DNA from: Gordonia amarae NBRC 15530 | GTDB lineage: Bacteria; Actinomycetota; Actinomycetes; Mycobacteriales; Mycobacteriaceae | Assembly (NCBI RefSeq): GCF_000241345.1 | Contig: NZ_BAED01000046.1 | Coordinates: forward strand, 124,001 to 188,000 | Reading direction: 5' to 3' | Length of the DNA: 64,000 nucleotides | Shown: piece by piece, positions 44,278-52,001 of the stretch | Position numbering within the stretch: position 1 is the stretch's first letter | Layout: every line of letters starts with the position of its first letter | The notes under the pieces: model-generated | What the model saw: only the letters and a program-made list of their open reading frames with translations | Told to the model about the DNA's origin: nothing | The model's database searches: none | Position numbers and translations under genes: made by a program

Positions 44278-44964
44278 TCAGGCTTCCCGCAGTTGCCGCG
44301 CGACCTGCCGCGCGACGTCCTCGGGCGAGGTTCCCGCCGGGTAGGTCACGACGGTGACTCGCCGATCGGCCGGCGGTTCGTCCGCTCCGCCGGGATCGGC
44401 ACTCGGTGCCAGCGACCGCCGGACCAGCGCCAGCTCGGCGTGCAGCCGAGCGGTCGTCGCCGACTCGTCGCCGCGCAACATCGTGCGGAGCAGATAGTTG
44501 TGCACACCGGTCACCGCCGCCGCGAACGCGACGAGCCGCTCGGGCGTCACCCCGGGCAGCCGCGCCCGCAGGTGGTCCTCGAATTCGCGCTGGTAGCGGT
44601 AGGTGGTGATCAGCTCACGCTCACGCAGTGCGGGCACCTCGGCCACCACCCGGTACCGCCGCACCGCGAGGTCGAGGGCGGACCGGAAATGCTCGAACAC
44701 CGACGCGGCAGCGGCGCACACCGCTTCGTACGGATCGCCGTCACTGTCGGCGAGCCGCTGCGCGACCCCGGCCAGCAGCGCCTCGTGGTCGGCGAAGATC
44801 ACATCCTCCTTCGACCGGAACTGCCGGAACAGCGTCCGCCGCGACACCCCCGCGGCCTCCGCGATCTGATCGACGGTCGTCGACTCGTACCCCCGTTCGG
44901 CGAACAACCGGATCGACTCGGCCACCACATGCATCCGGAAATCCGCGGGTTCAGGCGTCGACAT
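44278..44964 (-). CDS. TetR-family transcriptional regulator
   Basis: 228 residues. The HTH is 'ESIRLFAERGYESTTVDQIAEAAGVSRRTLFRQFRSKEDVIF'. The ligand domain is unassigned. The ATG at 44964 follows a TGTGGAA sequence and starts the conserved part; the frame reaches 45105 without support. Its 3' end contains another GGCAC-N3-GTGCC palindrome at 44398-44410. It lies 140 bases upstream of fadE25 on the same strand and probably regulates lipid degradation or itself. Confidence 0.85.
   Translation of the reverse strand: MSTPEPADFRMHVVAESIRLFAERGYESTTVDQIAEAAGVSRRTLFRQFRSKEDVIFADHEALLAGVAQRLADSDGDPYEAVCAAAASVFEHFRSALDLAVRRYRVVAEVPALRERELITTYRYQREFEDHLRARLPGVTPERLVAFAAAVTGVHNYLLRTMLRGDESATTARLHAELALVRRSLAPSADPGGADEPPADRRVTVVTYPAGTSPEDVARQVARQLREA
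44398..44410. promoter_or_regulatory. Third GGCAC-N3-GTGCC palindrome, inside the TetR coding region
   Basis: GGCACTCGGTGCC is the exact reverse complement of the site at 44198 and its centre is exactly 200 bases away. It lies in the 3' part of the TetR gene and could support looping with the two promoter sites. It may also be coincidence. Confidence 0.3.
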
Positions 44965-45017
44965 GCGTTCCACAATAGGTCCGGGCCCGGCCCGGACGGC
45001 CCGCGCTGCGCCACGGG

Positions 45018-45968
45018 TCAGAGCATGTGCGCTTTCCGGTAGATGCGGGCGGCCGCCGGGGTGAGCAGGCCGACCTCGTCGAGAAACTCCATCAGGTGTA
45101 CGCAACTGCTGCGGATCATCGCGTGAAAGTGCTTGTTTGCCTTCATCTCCCCCATCGCCCGGTAGGAATCGAGGCCGGCGTCGGCAAAGGCCTTGCGCTG
45201 CACCAGACTCACCACGACCATCGACGCACCGAGCGCGGTGACATAGGCGCTGAACCGCCGGCGCAGCGGCCCCGCGTTCTTCATCGATTCACGCACCTGT
45301 TCGCGCGCGAACCTCATGTGCCGCGATTCCTCGAGGACGTGGATCTCGTTGACTGTGCGCACGAGCGGCAGCACCCGCTCGTCGCGCATGCAGCCACGCT
45401 GAAAGACGTCCAGGATCTCCTCGGCCACAAGGATTCCCGCGTAGGCGACCTCGTTCTTCGCGGTCCCCATGAAGATCCGCCCCATCCGGGCGATGCGTGC
45501 CTTGGGTTTATAGGAGGTCCCGGCCAGTACCGCCGACGCCTTGGCGAACATGATCGAATGCCGGCACTCGTCGGCGATCTCGGTGAGCGCGAACTGGAAC
45601 TCCGGGGTGTGGTAGTCGCCGAGGTACTGATCCCGGATCACCATCTCCTGCAGCATCATCTCGAACCAGATCCCGATGTTCATGATCGACGAGAACTCGT
45701 GGCGCGTGACCTTGACGCGCTGCGCCTCGGTCAGTTCGTCCCAGTACGCGGTCCCGTACAGCGACGACCATTCCGGACTGCAGCCGTACTTGCCCGGATC
45801 CAGCGGTGCCGACCAGTCGATCTCGGTCATCGCGTTGCGGGACAGGCGGGCCGACGAGACCAGCAGCCGGGTGGACACCTCGTCGGGACCGGCGTCGACG
45901 GTGCTGACGGTCTCGGACTGAGCCGGAGCGGTCGCGACACCTGAGGTGCGGTGCAGGGCTGTGGACAT
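45018..45968 (-). CDS. AurF-like diiron oxygenase family protein
   Basis: 316 residues, mainly helical. Diiron-ligand motifs of the p-aminobenzoate N-oxygenase (AurF) family are visible: 'FEMMLQEMVIRDQ', 'ALTEIADECRHSIMFAK', 'LVAEEILDVFQRG' and 'NEIHVLEESRHMRFAREQ', giving E/ExxxH pairs. The family oxidises amines or hydrocarbons; the substrate here is unknown. ATG 45968 has AAGGGA 7 bases upstream; a GTG at 45974 is possible. It is divergent from the TetR gene at 46117 with a short shared promoter region. Confidence 0.8.
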   Translation of the reverse strand: MSTALHRTSGVATAPAQSETVSTVDAGPDEVSTRLLVSSARLSRNAMTEIDWSAPLDPGKYGCSPEWSSLYGTAYWDELTEAQRVKVTRHEFSSIMNIGIWFEMMLQEMVIRDQYLGDYHTPEFQFALTEIADECRHSIMFAKASAVLAGTSYKPKARIARMGRIFMGTAKNEVAYAGILVAEEILDVFQRGCMRDERVLPLVRTVNEIHVLEESRHMRFAREQVRESMKNAGPLRRRFSAYVTALGASMVVVSLVQRKAFADAGLDSYRAMGEMKANKHFHAMIRSSCVHLMEFLDEVGLLTPAAARIYRKAHML

Positions 45969-46021
45969 GGGCACGTCCCTTCTGTGCGGATGCGCTTGCG
46001 GTGCGGAACGCCTTGCGTAAA

Positions 46022-46068
46022 TGTATTGGACACAGTGTTACGGCAACAGTATCTGTGACACCATGTCC
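46022..46068. promoter_or_regulatory. Shared divergent promoter region with a dyad
   Basis: The near-palindrome TGTTACGGCAACA (46036-46048) lies between TTGGAC (46027-46032) and TATCTG (46051-46056), a possible -35/-10 pair for the plus-strand TetR gene with 18-base spacing. A repressor bound here would block both the TetR gene and the AurF-like gene. Confidence 0.45.
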
Positions 46069-46116
46069 GGTCAAGATCGGGAGGAGCCGGTCAGGCAACC
46101 GGCTAGGATATGACGA

Positions 46117-46815
46117 ATGTCCGGGAACGAGGTTCATGCCGAGCCGGCGCCCGACGGACGCGCCACCCGCTGGGACGATCACAAGACGCAGCGTCGCGAG
46201 GCGATTCTGAACGCGGCGATGCTCGTCGTCGCCGAGGACGGGGCCGACGCGAGCGTCCGGGACATCGCCCAGCGCGCGGGGGTGCCCCGGTCGGTCGTCT
46301 ACCGGGTGTTCACCGATCGCGCCGACCTCGACGAACAGCTCCGCGTCCGGATCCTGCGCGATCTGTCCGAACGTCTCGACCCGGCACTGGACCCGCACGG
46401 AACGATCACCGAGGCCATCGCGTTCGCCGTCGACAGCTACATCCGCTGGATCGTCGACTATCCGCGGCTGCACCGGTTCCTGTCGATCGGCTCCCGCGCC
46501 CGCCGCGAGGTCGGGGCACGCACGGTCACCGAGGCGAAGGCCGACATCGCGACCCGGGTGACGGGCCTGGCCGGCGCGGTGCTCGCCGCGAACGGCGTCG
46601 ACACCGGCCTCGCCGAATCCCTGGCCTACGGCGTCGTCGGACTCGTCGACGCCACGGTCAACCGCTGGCTCGCCAACCCCGACCACGCGATCGACGCCGA
46701 CACCCTCCGCGGTTTCCTGCAGTCGGCCATCTGGAATCTGATCCGCGGCACGTTCTCCGACGCCGGCATCGATCTGCAACCCACCACCTCGATCGCGGCG
46801 GTCATCGCGGGCTGA
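46117..46815 (+). CDS. TetR-family transcriptional regulator
   Basis: 232 residues. The HTH reads 'EAILNAAMLVVAEDGADASVRDIAQRAGVPRSVVYRVFTDRADLDE'. The C-terminal domain has 'YIRWIVDYPRLHRFLSIGS' and should bind a ligand. It is divergent from the AurF-like diiron gene, with a dyad between them, so that gene is the likely target. The next gene downstream (acyl-CoA oxidase) is on the same strand after 70 bases and may be cotranscribed. Confidence 0.85.
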   Translation: MSGNEVHAEPAPDGRATRWDDHKTQRREAILNAAMLVVAEDGADASVRDIAQRAGVPRSVVYRVFTDRADLDEQLRVRILRDLSERLDPALDPHGTITEAIAFAVDSYIRWIVDYPRLHRFLSIGSRARREVGARTVTEAKADIATRVTGLAGAVLAANGVDTGLAESLAYGVVGLVDATVNRWLANPDHAIDADTLRGFLQSAIWNLIRGTFSDAGIDLQPTTSIAAVIAG

Positions 46816-46885
46816 CCAGGCCGGCCGGCCCCGCAGTGCGTCAAATCACACCTTCACGACAGCACGGTCCCCTACGGTGGAGGCC

Positions 46886-48841
46886 ATGTCCGCACCGGTA
46901 ACACCCGAAAAGACCGATTCCGACAACTCCGCCGACGGCGACGCCGCCCTGGCCACGGTTCTGCGGGCGGCGCTCGACGGCCCGTGGCACCAGACCCGGG
47001 AGGAGGTCCGGGCCAACATCGACCGCGCCGAGCTGCTGCCCGATCCGTCCCGCACCCTCGACCAGGCCCGTGCCGACATCCTCGACACCATGCGCACTCT
47101 GGCCGAGAAGGGTTTCGCCGCGCCCGGTTTCGCGGCCGATCACGGCGGCACCGGTGATGTGGGCGCGGCGGTCACCGGCATCGAGACCCTCGGTTACGCC
47201 GACCTGTCGCTGATGGTGAAGTCCGGTGTGCAGTGGGGACTGTTCGGCGGCGCCGTCGAAAACCTGGGCACCGCAAGACATCACGAGAAGTACGTGCCCG
47301 GCATCATCAACCTCGACGTGCTCGGCTGCTTCGCGATGACCGAGACCGGGCACGGCTCCAACGTCGCCTCGGTGGAGACCACCGCCACCTACGACCCCGC
47401 GACGCAGGAATTCGTGATCCACTCCCCTACCGCGTCGGCACGCAAGGACTACATCGGCGGTGCCGGCCAACATGCCAGGGTCGCAGCAGTTTTCGCCCAG
47501 CTCATCACCGGCGGTCCAGGGGAGGAACCCGAGGGCCGGGGCGTGCACTGCTTCGTCGTGCCTATCCGCGACGACGACGGCACCGACCTGCCGGGCGTCG
47601 CCACCTCCGATTGCGGCTACAAGGGCGGCCTCGCCGGCGTCGACAACGGCCGCATCCTGTTCGACAACGTGCGCATCCCGGCGGAGAACCTGCTCAACAA
47701 GTACGGCGATGTCGCCGCCGACGGCACCTACTCCTCGCCCATCGAATCGACCAACAAACGCTTCTTCACGATGCTCGGCACCCTGATCCGGGGCCGGGTG
47801 TGCGTGGCCGCCACCGCGGGTGCCGCCGGCCGCAAGGCGCTGACCCTGGCCACCCGGTACGGCCTGCTGCGCAAGCAGTTCGAGGCACCCGACGAGCAGG
47901 GCGAGGTGACGATCCTCGACTACCTCGGCCACCAGCGCAAACTGCTGCCGCTGATCGCCAAGTCATACGCGATCGCGTTCGCGCAGAACGACATCACCGC
48001 CCGCCTCGCCGAGGGTGACCCGGAGGCCGCGCGCACACTCGAGGCCGATGTCGCCGGCTTCAAGGCGTATTCGACCTGGCACGGGTCCACCGCGGTGAAC
48101 ATCGCCCGCGAGGCGTGCGGCGGCGCCGGCTATCTCTCGGAGAACCAGCTGCCGATCATTCGCGGCGACATCGACGTGTTCACCACCTTCGAGGGCGACA
48201 ACACCGTCCTGACCCAGCTCATCGGCAAAGAACTGCTCGGTGCGTACGCCGAGGACATGCGGGGCCTGTCGGCACGCGGCTGGGTGCGGTTCATCGCGAC
48301 GATGGCTCGCGACGTGGTCGCCGAGAAGACCGCGGTGCGGCAGGTGATCCAGACCATCCTCGACGACTCCGACGAGAACACCGACGACTCGCCGCTCACC
48401 AACCGGGGCACCCAGATCCGCCTGTTCCGCAACCGCGAGGACCACCTGCTGCGCACGTGCGCGCAGCGGCTACGCAAGTCCACGTCCGACGACGACGCGT
48501 TCGAGGTGTTCAACAGCGCCCAGGATCACCTGCTCAAAGTCGGCCACGCGCACACCGAAAGGCTCGTGCTGGAGTCGATGATCGCCGCGATCGTCGAGGT
48601 CGAGGACGAGGCCGCACGCGAGCTGCTGTGGAAGGTGTGCGATCTGTTCGTCTACTCGGCTCTCGAAGCCGACCTCGGCTGGTTCCTGATGCACCGCCAC
48701 GTCTCGGTCGAACGCGCCAAGGCCATCCGCCGTGGCGTCAACGACCTGTGCGCCGACCTGCGCCCGCACGCCCGCACCCTCATCGACGCCTTCGGCGTCC
48801 CCGAAAACCTCCTCCACACCCCCATGCTCGACCACGGCTGA
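46886..48841 (+). CDS. Acyl-CoA oxidase/dehydrogenase family protein
   Basis: 651 residues, the length of acyl-CoA oxidases rather than the usual 390 of dehydrogenases. 'GCFAMTETGHGSNVASVETTATYDPATQEFVIHSPTASARKDYIGGA' is the ACOX signature. The catalytic base is in 'DIDVFTTFEGDNTVLTQLIGKELL'. A C-terminal helical domain of about 200 residues follows. It oxidises acyl-CoA to enoyl-CoA, passing electrons to oxygen or to another acceptor. The ATG at 46886 fits; a GTG at 46877 is an alternative. Confidence 0.87.
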   Translation: MSAPVTPEKTDSDNSADGDAALATVLRAALDGPWHQTREEVRANIDRAELLPDPSRTLDQARADILDTMRTLAEKGFAAPGFAADHGGTGDVGAAVTGIETLGYADLSLMVKSGVQWGLFGGAVENLGTARHHEKYVPGIINLDVLGCFAMTETGHGSNVASVETTATYDPATQEFVIHSPTASARKDYIGGAGQHARVAAVFAQLITGGPGEEPEGRGVHCFVVPIRDDDGTDLPGVATSDCGYKGGLAGVDNGRILFDNVRIPAENLLNKYGDVAADGTYSSPIESTNKRFFTMLGTLIRGRVCVAATAGAAGRKALTLATRYGLLRKQFEAPDEQGEVTILDYLGHQRKLLPLIAKSYAIAFAQNDITARLAEGDPEAARTLEADVAGFKAYSTWHGSTAVNIAREACGGAGYLSENQLPIIRGDIDVFTTFEGDNTVLTQLIGKELLGAYAEDMRGLSARGWVRFIATMARDVVAEKTAVRQVIQTILDDSDENTDDSPLTNRGTQIRLFRNREDHLLRTCAQRLRKSTSDDDAFEVFNSAQDHLLKVGHAHTERLVLESMIAAIVEVEDEAARELLWKVCDLFVYSALEADLGWFLMHRHVSVERAKAIRRGVNDLCADLRPHARTLIDAFGVPENLLHTPMLDHG

Positions 48842-48870
48842 TCCCCGCCCTCCGCCGGCTTCGCCCCCTC

Positions 48871-48960
48871 TGCCGGTTGAGACGCAACGCCCACCCCGGC
48901 TTCGACCCTCTGCCGGTTGAGACGCAACGCCCACCCCGGCTTCGCCTCTCTGCCGGTTGA
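48871..48960. repeat. 40-bp tandem repeat after the acyl-CoA oxidase gene
   Basis: The string TGCCGGTTGA recurs at 48871, 48911 and 48951, an exact 40-base period. Two full units carry GACGCAACGCCCACCCCGGC after it; the third copy changes into the inverted repeat that begins at 48952. Confidence 0.85.
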
Positions 48961-49067
48961 GGTGCGACGAGCCGCCAGGCGAGGAGCCTCGAAACCCCGC
49001 GAGCCGACAATGTCCCCTCACCGTGTTTCGAGGCTCGGTCGCAGGGCGACCTCGCACCTCAACCGGC
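48952..49067. repeat. Inverted-repeat intergenic element with 16-bp perfect ends
   Basis: GCCGGTTGAGGTGCGA (48952-48967) is the exact inverse of 49052-49067. Inside, GAGCCTCGAAAC (48984-48995) is the inverse of 49025-49036. The whole is an imperfect 116-base palindrome between the convergent genes for acyl-CoA oxidase and the DUF3093 protein. It has no coding capacity and looks like a non-autonomous dispersed element or a bidirectional terminator. Confidence 0.8.
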
Positions 49068-49083
49068 ACAGGAGAGGCGAGTG

Positions 49084-49677
49084 TCAGTCCTTCTTGCCGC
49101 GGGGCGGGAGGCCGAGCCGGACGGCCTGGACGGCTTCGGTCAGTTCGCGGCGCAGGGTCTCGACGTCTCTCGCCCAGGCCTGGGCGAGGGTGCCGTCGGC
49201 GAGTGTGAGGCCGATGCCCTTGCGGCGGCGCGGCACCCCGTGCAGCTCACCGAGTGCCCGGGCGCTCTCCCACTTCTGTGCCTCGACGCCCTCGTTGGGC
49301 GGGAAGATCTTCTTGATCTCGGTCAACGGCAGTGTCCGGGTGCCCTGCCGGAGGGTGGTCTCGGTCAGGCACACGCTCACGTGCCGGCGCGCCGCGTGCA
49401 CCTGCACCAGCGAGAACGAGACCAGGATCACCGCGAAGATCGACAGCACCGGCCAGTGCACCTGCCCGGGTCCGCTGATCTCCATCGCCAGCACGGCACC
49501 GACCATGACCGGGCCGATCGCCACGATCCACCAGCTGCCGCCCTGTTCGGCGAACAGCACCTCGCCCTCGTCGACGGGTTCGGCGGCCACTTCCTCGGCC
49601 TGTGACGCTTCGTCTTGAGGTTCCTCGTCTTGGGGTTCGTCGTCTTGGGGCTCCCGGGCCTTCGGGTCTGCGCTCAC
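49084..49677 (-). CDS. DUF3093-like membrane protein
   Basis: 197 residues. An acidic, Gln/Glu-rich N-terminus ('EPQDDEPQDEEPQDEASQ') precedes two close hydrophobic segments ('WWIVAIGPVMVGAVLAM' and 'WPVLSIFAVILVSFSLV') and a soluble domain with 'LTETTLRQGTRTLPLTEIKKIFPP' and 'GIGLTLADGTLAQAWARD'. This fits DUF3093, whose genes follow hemB in mycobacteria. The GTG at 49677 overlaps the previous stop by 4 bases, which fixes the start. Function unknown. Confidence 0.78.
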   Translation of the reverse strand: MSADPKAREPQDDEPQDEEPQDEASQAEEVAAEPVDEGEVLFAEQGGSWWIVAIGPVMVGAVLAMEISGPGQVHWPVLSIFAVILVSFSLVQVHAARRHVSVCLTETTLRQGTRTLPLTEIKKIFPPNEGVEAQKWESARALGELHGVPRRRKGIGLTLADGTLAQAWARDVETLRRELTEAVQAVRLGLPPRGKKD

Positions 49678-50150
49678 TTCTTGCGGCCCTTGGCCGGGCG
49701 CTGCTTGTCCTGCGGCTCGCCGGTGTACCACTGCTCGGATTCCGGACGGTAGGCCAGCAACGACCCGAACAGGCCCGCGATGGCCACGACCAGCGGGAAC
49801 GCGAACGTCACCCCGACACCGATGCTGAAGAACATCAGCATCACCACCACGACCAGCGTGAGCGCCGCCAGCGATGACCGCCACCGGGCATCCCCGACGA
49901 ACGCCCGGCTACCCATCAGCACGTAGGCCACGCCGACGGCGATCAGCAGCACCCCGACGCCGACGGGCGCGAGCGTCGAACCGTCGACGAGGAACCCGGC
50001 GATCGCGCCGAGGACACCGAAGGCGATCAGGCCGATCCCCGATCCGAGCCAACAACGATATGCCCAGGTCACGTACTTCGGGCGGGCGGCTGGGTCAGGC
50101 TTGATCACCGGTGTTGCGTCCTTCGGTCTGTTCGGGCTGTTGTTCACCAT
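49674..50150 (-). CDS. Four-span membrane protein of the heme operon
   Basis: 158 residues with four hydrophobic segments between about residues 30 and 135 and short polar ends; the C-terminus is basic ('QDKQRPAKGRKK'). 'YVTWAYRCWLGSGIGLIAFGVLGAIAGFLV' begins the membrane part. I see no known motif. The ATG at 50150 lies within the end of the preceding gene, so translation is coupled; the longer frame is not supported. Its neighbours suggest a role linked to the heme operon or the envelope, but this is only context. Confidence 0.68.
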   Translation of the reverse strand: MVNNSPNRPKDATPVIKPDPAARPKYVTWAYRCWLGSGIGLIAFGVLGAIAGFLVDGSTLAPVGVGVLLIAVGVAYVLMGSRAFVGDARWRSSLAALTLVVVVMLMFFSIGVGVTFAFPLVVAIAGLFGSLLAYRPESEQWYTGEPQDKQRPAKGRKK

Positions 50151-50784
50151 ACGACGAACCGGACGCCGGTGTGGGCGGGTAGCCCGGCGGCTGGTACCCG
50201 GCCGGCGGGTAGAGCGGATATCCGCCTCCCGGGGCGGGCGGCCGGGGCGGGTGGCGCCTGTCCTTGCGGTAGCGGGCCATCTCCCGGCAGTAGGTGTACG
50301 AGTCACCGCGCATCATCATCACGGCGGCACCCAGCCCGGCGACACCGCTGATCACGATCGGGATCATCACCCAGCCGGGACTGATGTCGGCGAAGAAAGC
50401 CATCACCATGTTCACCGTGACGTAGACGCTCATGCCGCCGAGCGCGACGCGGGCGACGTTGTAGCCGGCGCGGGTCAGGAGCACCGCACCGACGGAGATC
50501 GCGGTCAGCCCCACCCCGACCACCGCCATCAGGCCGACGGTGGTCGACGGCTCCGACAGCAGGTCGATCTGGTCCTGCGGGGTGCTTTTCGGCAGGTCGG
50601 CGACGTAGTCGTCAACGTAGTCACGCATCATCTGGTACTGGCCGACGAAGGCGATGATCTGCCCGACGATGACGACGACCCACAGCTCGACGGCGATCGA
50701 CACCGACTCGGCGAGCTTGGGACGTCCCGTCGGCAGATCACCGGCGCGCTCGGGCTGCTGCGCCGAAGGGAACGGAACGGACAT
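50095..50784 (-). CDS. Four-span membrane protein with Pro/Tyr-rich tail
   Basis: 229 residues. Hydrophobic segments lie near residues 30-50, 83-105, 113-133 and 138-160; the loop after the first is acidic ('RDYVDDYVADLPKSTPQDQID'). The C-terminal 60 residues are rich in Pro, Gly and Tyr ('GGGYPLYPPAGYQPPGYPP'), a disordered tail common in actinobacterial envelope proteins. It follows hemB by 72 bases on the same strand and overlaps the next gene by 56. Function unknown. Confidence 0.7.
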   Translation of the reverse strand: MSVPFPSAQQPERAGDLPTGRPKLAESVSIAVELWVVVIVGQIIAFVGQYQMMRDYVDDYVADLPKSTPQDQIDLLSEPSTTVGLMAVVGVGLTAISVGAVLLTRAGYNVARVALGGMSVYVTVNMVMAFFADISPGWVMIPIVISGVAGLGAAVMMMRGDSYTYCREMARYRKDRRHPPRPPAPGGGYPLYPPAGYQPPGYPPTPASGSSYGEQQPEQTEGRNTGDQA

Positions 50785-50856
50785 ACCAAGAAGCCTAGGC
50801 CACCCGACTTAACGCAGACTTATGCCGCGACCGGCCTGAGTCATGCGAGCACGCGG

Positions 50857-51840
50857 CTATCCGAGCCAGGCCGCCACCTCTTGCGCCCAATACGTGAGGA
50901 TGATCGACGCACCGGCCCGGCGGATCGAGGTGAGCGACTCCAGGATCGCCGCGTCGCGGTCGATCCAGCCGCGCTCGGCGGCGGCGCTGATCATCGAGTA
51001 CTCGCCGCTGATCTGGTAGGCCGCCACAGGCACGTCGGAGATCTCGGCGACATCGCGGACGAGGTCGAGATAGCTCATCGCCGGTTTCACCATGACGATG
51101 TCGGCACCCTCATCGAGGTCCAGGCGCACCTCGCGCAGGGCTTCAAGCCGGTTGGCCGGGTCCTGCTGGTAGGTGCGGCGGTCACCCTGCAACGACGATC
51201 CGACGGCCTCCCGGAACGGCCCGTAGAACGCGGAGGCGTACTTGGCGGCGTAGGCGAGGATGCCGGTGTCGGTGAAGCCCTCGGCGTCAAGGGCTGCGCG
51301 GATGGCGGCCACCTGGCCGTCCATCATGCCGCTGGGGCCGAGCAGGTGCGCCCCGGCGCGGGCCTGTGCCAGCGACATCGCCACATAGCGATCCAGGGTG
51401 GCGTCGTTGTCGACGCGACCGGCGTCATCGAGGACACCGCAGTGGCCGTGGTCGGTGAACTCGTCGAGGCAGGTGTCGGCCATCAGCACGGTGCCGTCGC
51501 CGAGGTCGGCGGCGAGCTGCCGCAGCGCCCGGTTGAGCACCCCGTCCGGGTCGTCAGCACCGGACCCGGCGGCGTCCTTCGACGCCGCGTCGGGCACCCC
51601 GAACAGCATGAGCCCGCCGACACCCGCCGCCACCGCCTCCTCGGCCGCCTTACGCAGCGAGTCGGTCGTGTGCTGCACGACTCCCGGCATCGACGAGATC
51701 GGCCGCGGCTCGTCGATCCCGTCGGCGACGAACATCGGCAGCACCAGCTGCCGCGGCGCGAGCGTGGTCTCGGCGACCAGCCGGCGCATCGCCGGAGTGG
51801 TACGCAGCCGACGCGGACGAATCACAGGTGACACGGACAT
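50857..51840 (-). CDS. hemB: Delta-aminolevulinic acid dehydratase (porphobilinogen synthase)
   Basis: 327 residues. The two Schiff-base lysines sit in '[18 protein letters not shown]' and '[13 protein letters not shown]'. The metal-site region '[22 protein letters not shown]' keeps three cysteine/histidine positions of the zinc type. It joins two aminolevulinates into porphobilinogen. It is the fourth step of the operon rex-hemA-hemC-hemD-hemB. Confidence 0.95.
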   Translation of the reverse strand: MSVSPVIRPRRLRTTPAMRRLVAETTLAPRQLVLPMFVADGIDEPRPISSMPGVVQHTTDSLRKAAEEAVAAGVGGLMLFGVPDAASKDAAGSGADDPDGVLNRALRQLAADLGDGTVLMADTCLDEFTDHGHCGVLDDAGRVDNDATLDRYVAMSLAQARAGAHLLGPSGMMDGQVAAIRAALDAEGFTDTGILAYAAKYASAFYGPFREAVGSSLQGDRRTYQQDPANRLEALREVRLDLDEGADIVMVKPAMSYLDLVRDVAEISDVPVAAYQISGEYSMISAAAERGWIDRDAAILESLTSIRRAGASIILTYWAQEVAAWLG

Positions 51841-51868
51841 CCCTTCTCCGAAGCGAGCACCATCTTGA

Positions 51869-51982
51869 TCCCTGAGGCCGAAGCGACGAAGGACCGGGAA
51901 CCCCTCTTGATCCCTGAGGCCGAAGCGAGGAACGAGCGAGGGTCACGAAGGGTCCGGTGACCTTTCGACACCTCACCGGACC
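51869..51982. repeat. Direct repeats and hairpin between hemD and hemB
   Basis: CTTGATCCCTGAGGCCGAAG is found twice, followed by charged-looking ACGAGCGAGGG sequence. A 10-bp perfect hairpin follows: GGTCCGGTGA (51951-51960) with 51973-51982. The hairpin is 19 bases below the hemD stop and could attenuate or end transcription between hemD and hemB. Confidence 0.65.
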
Positions 51983-52001
51983 ACCCCCGGGACCGAGAAA
52001 C

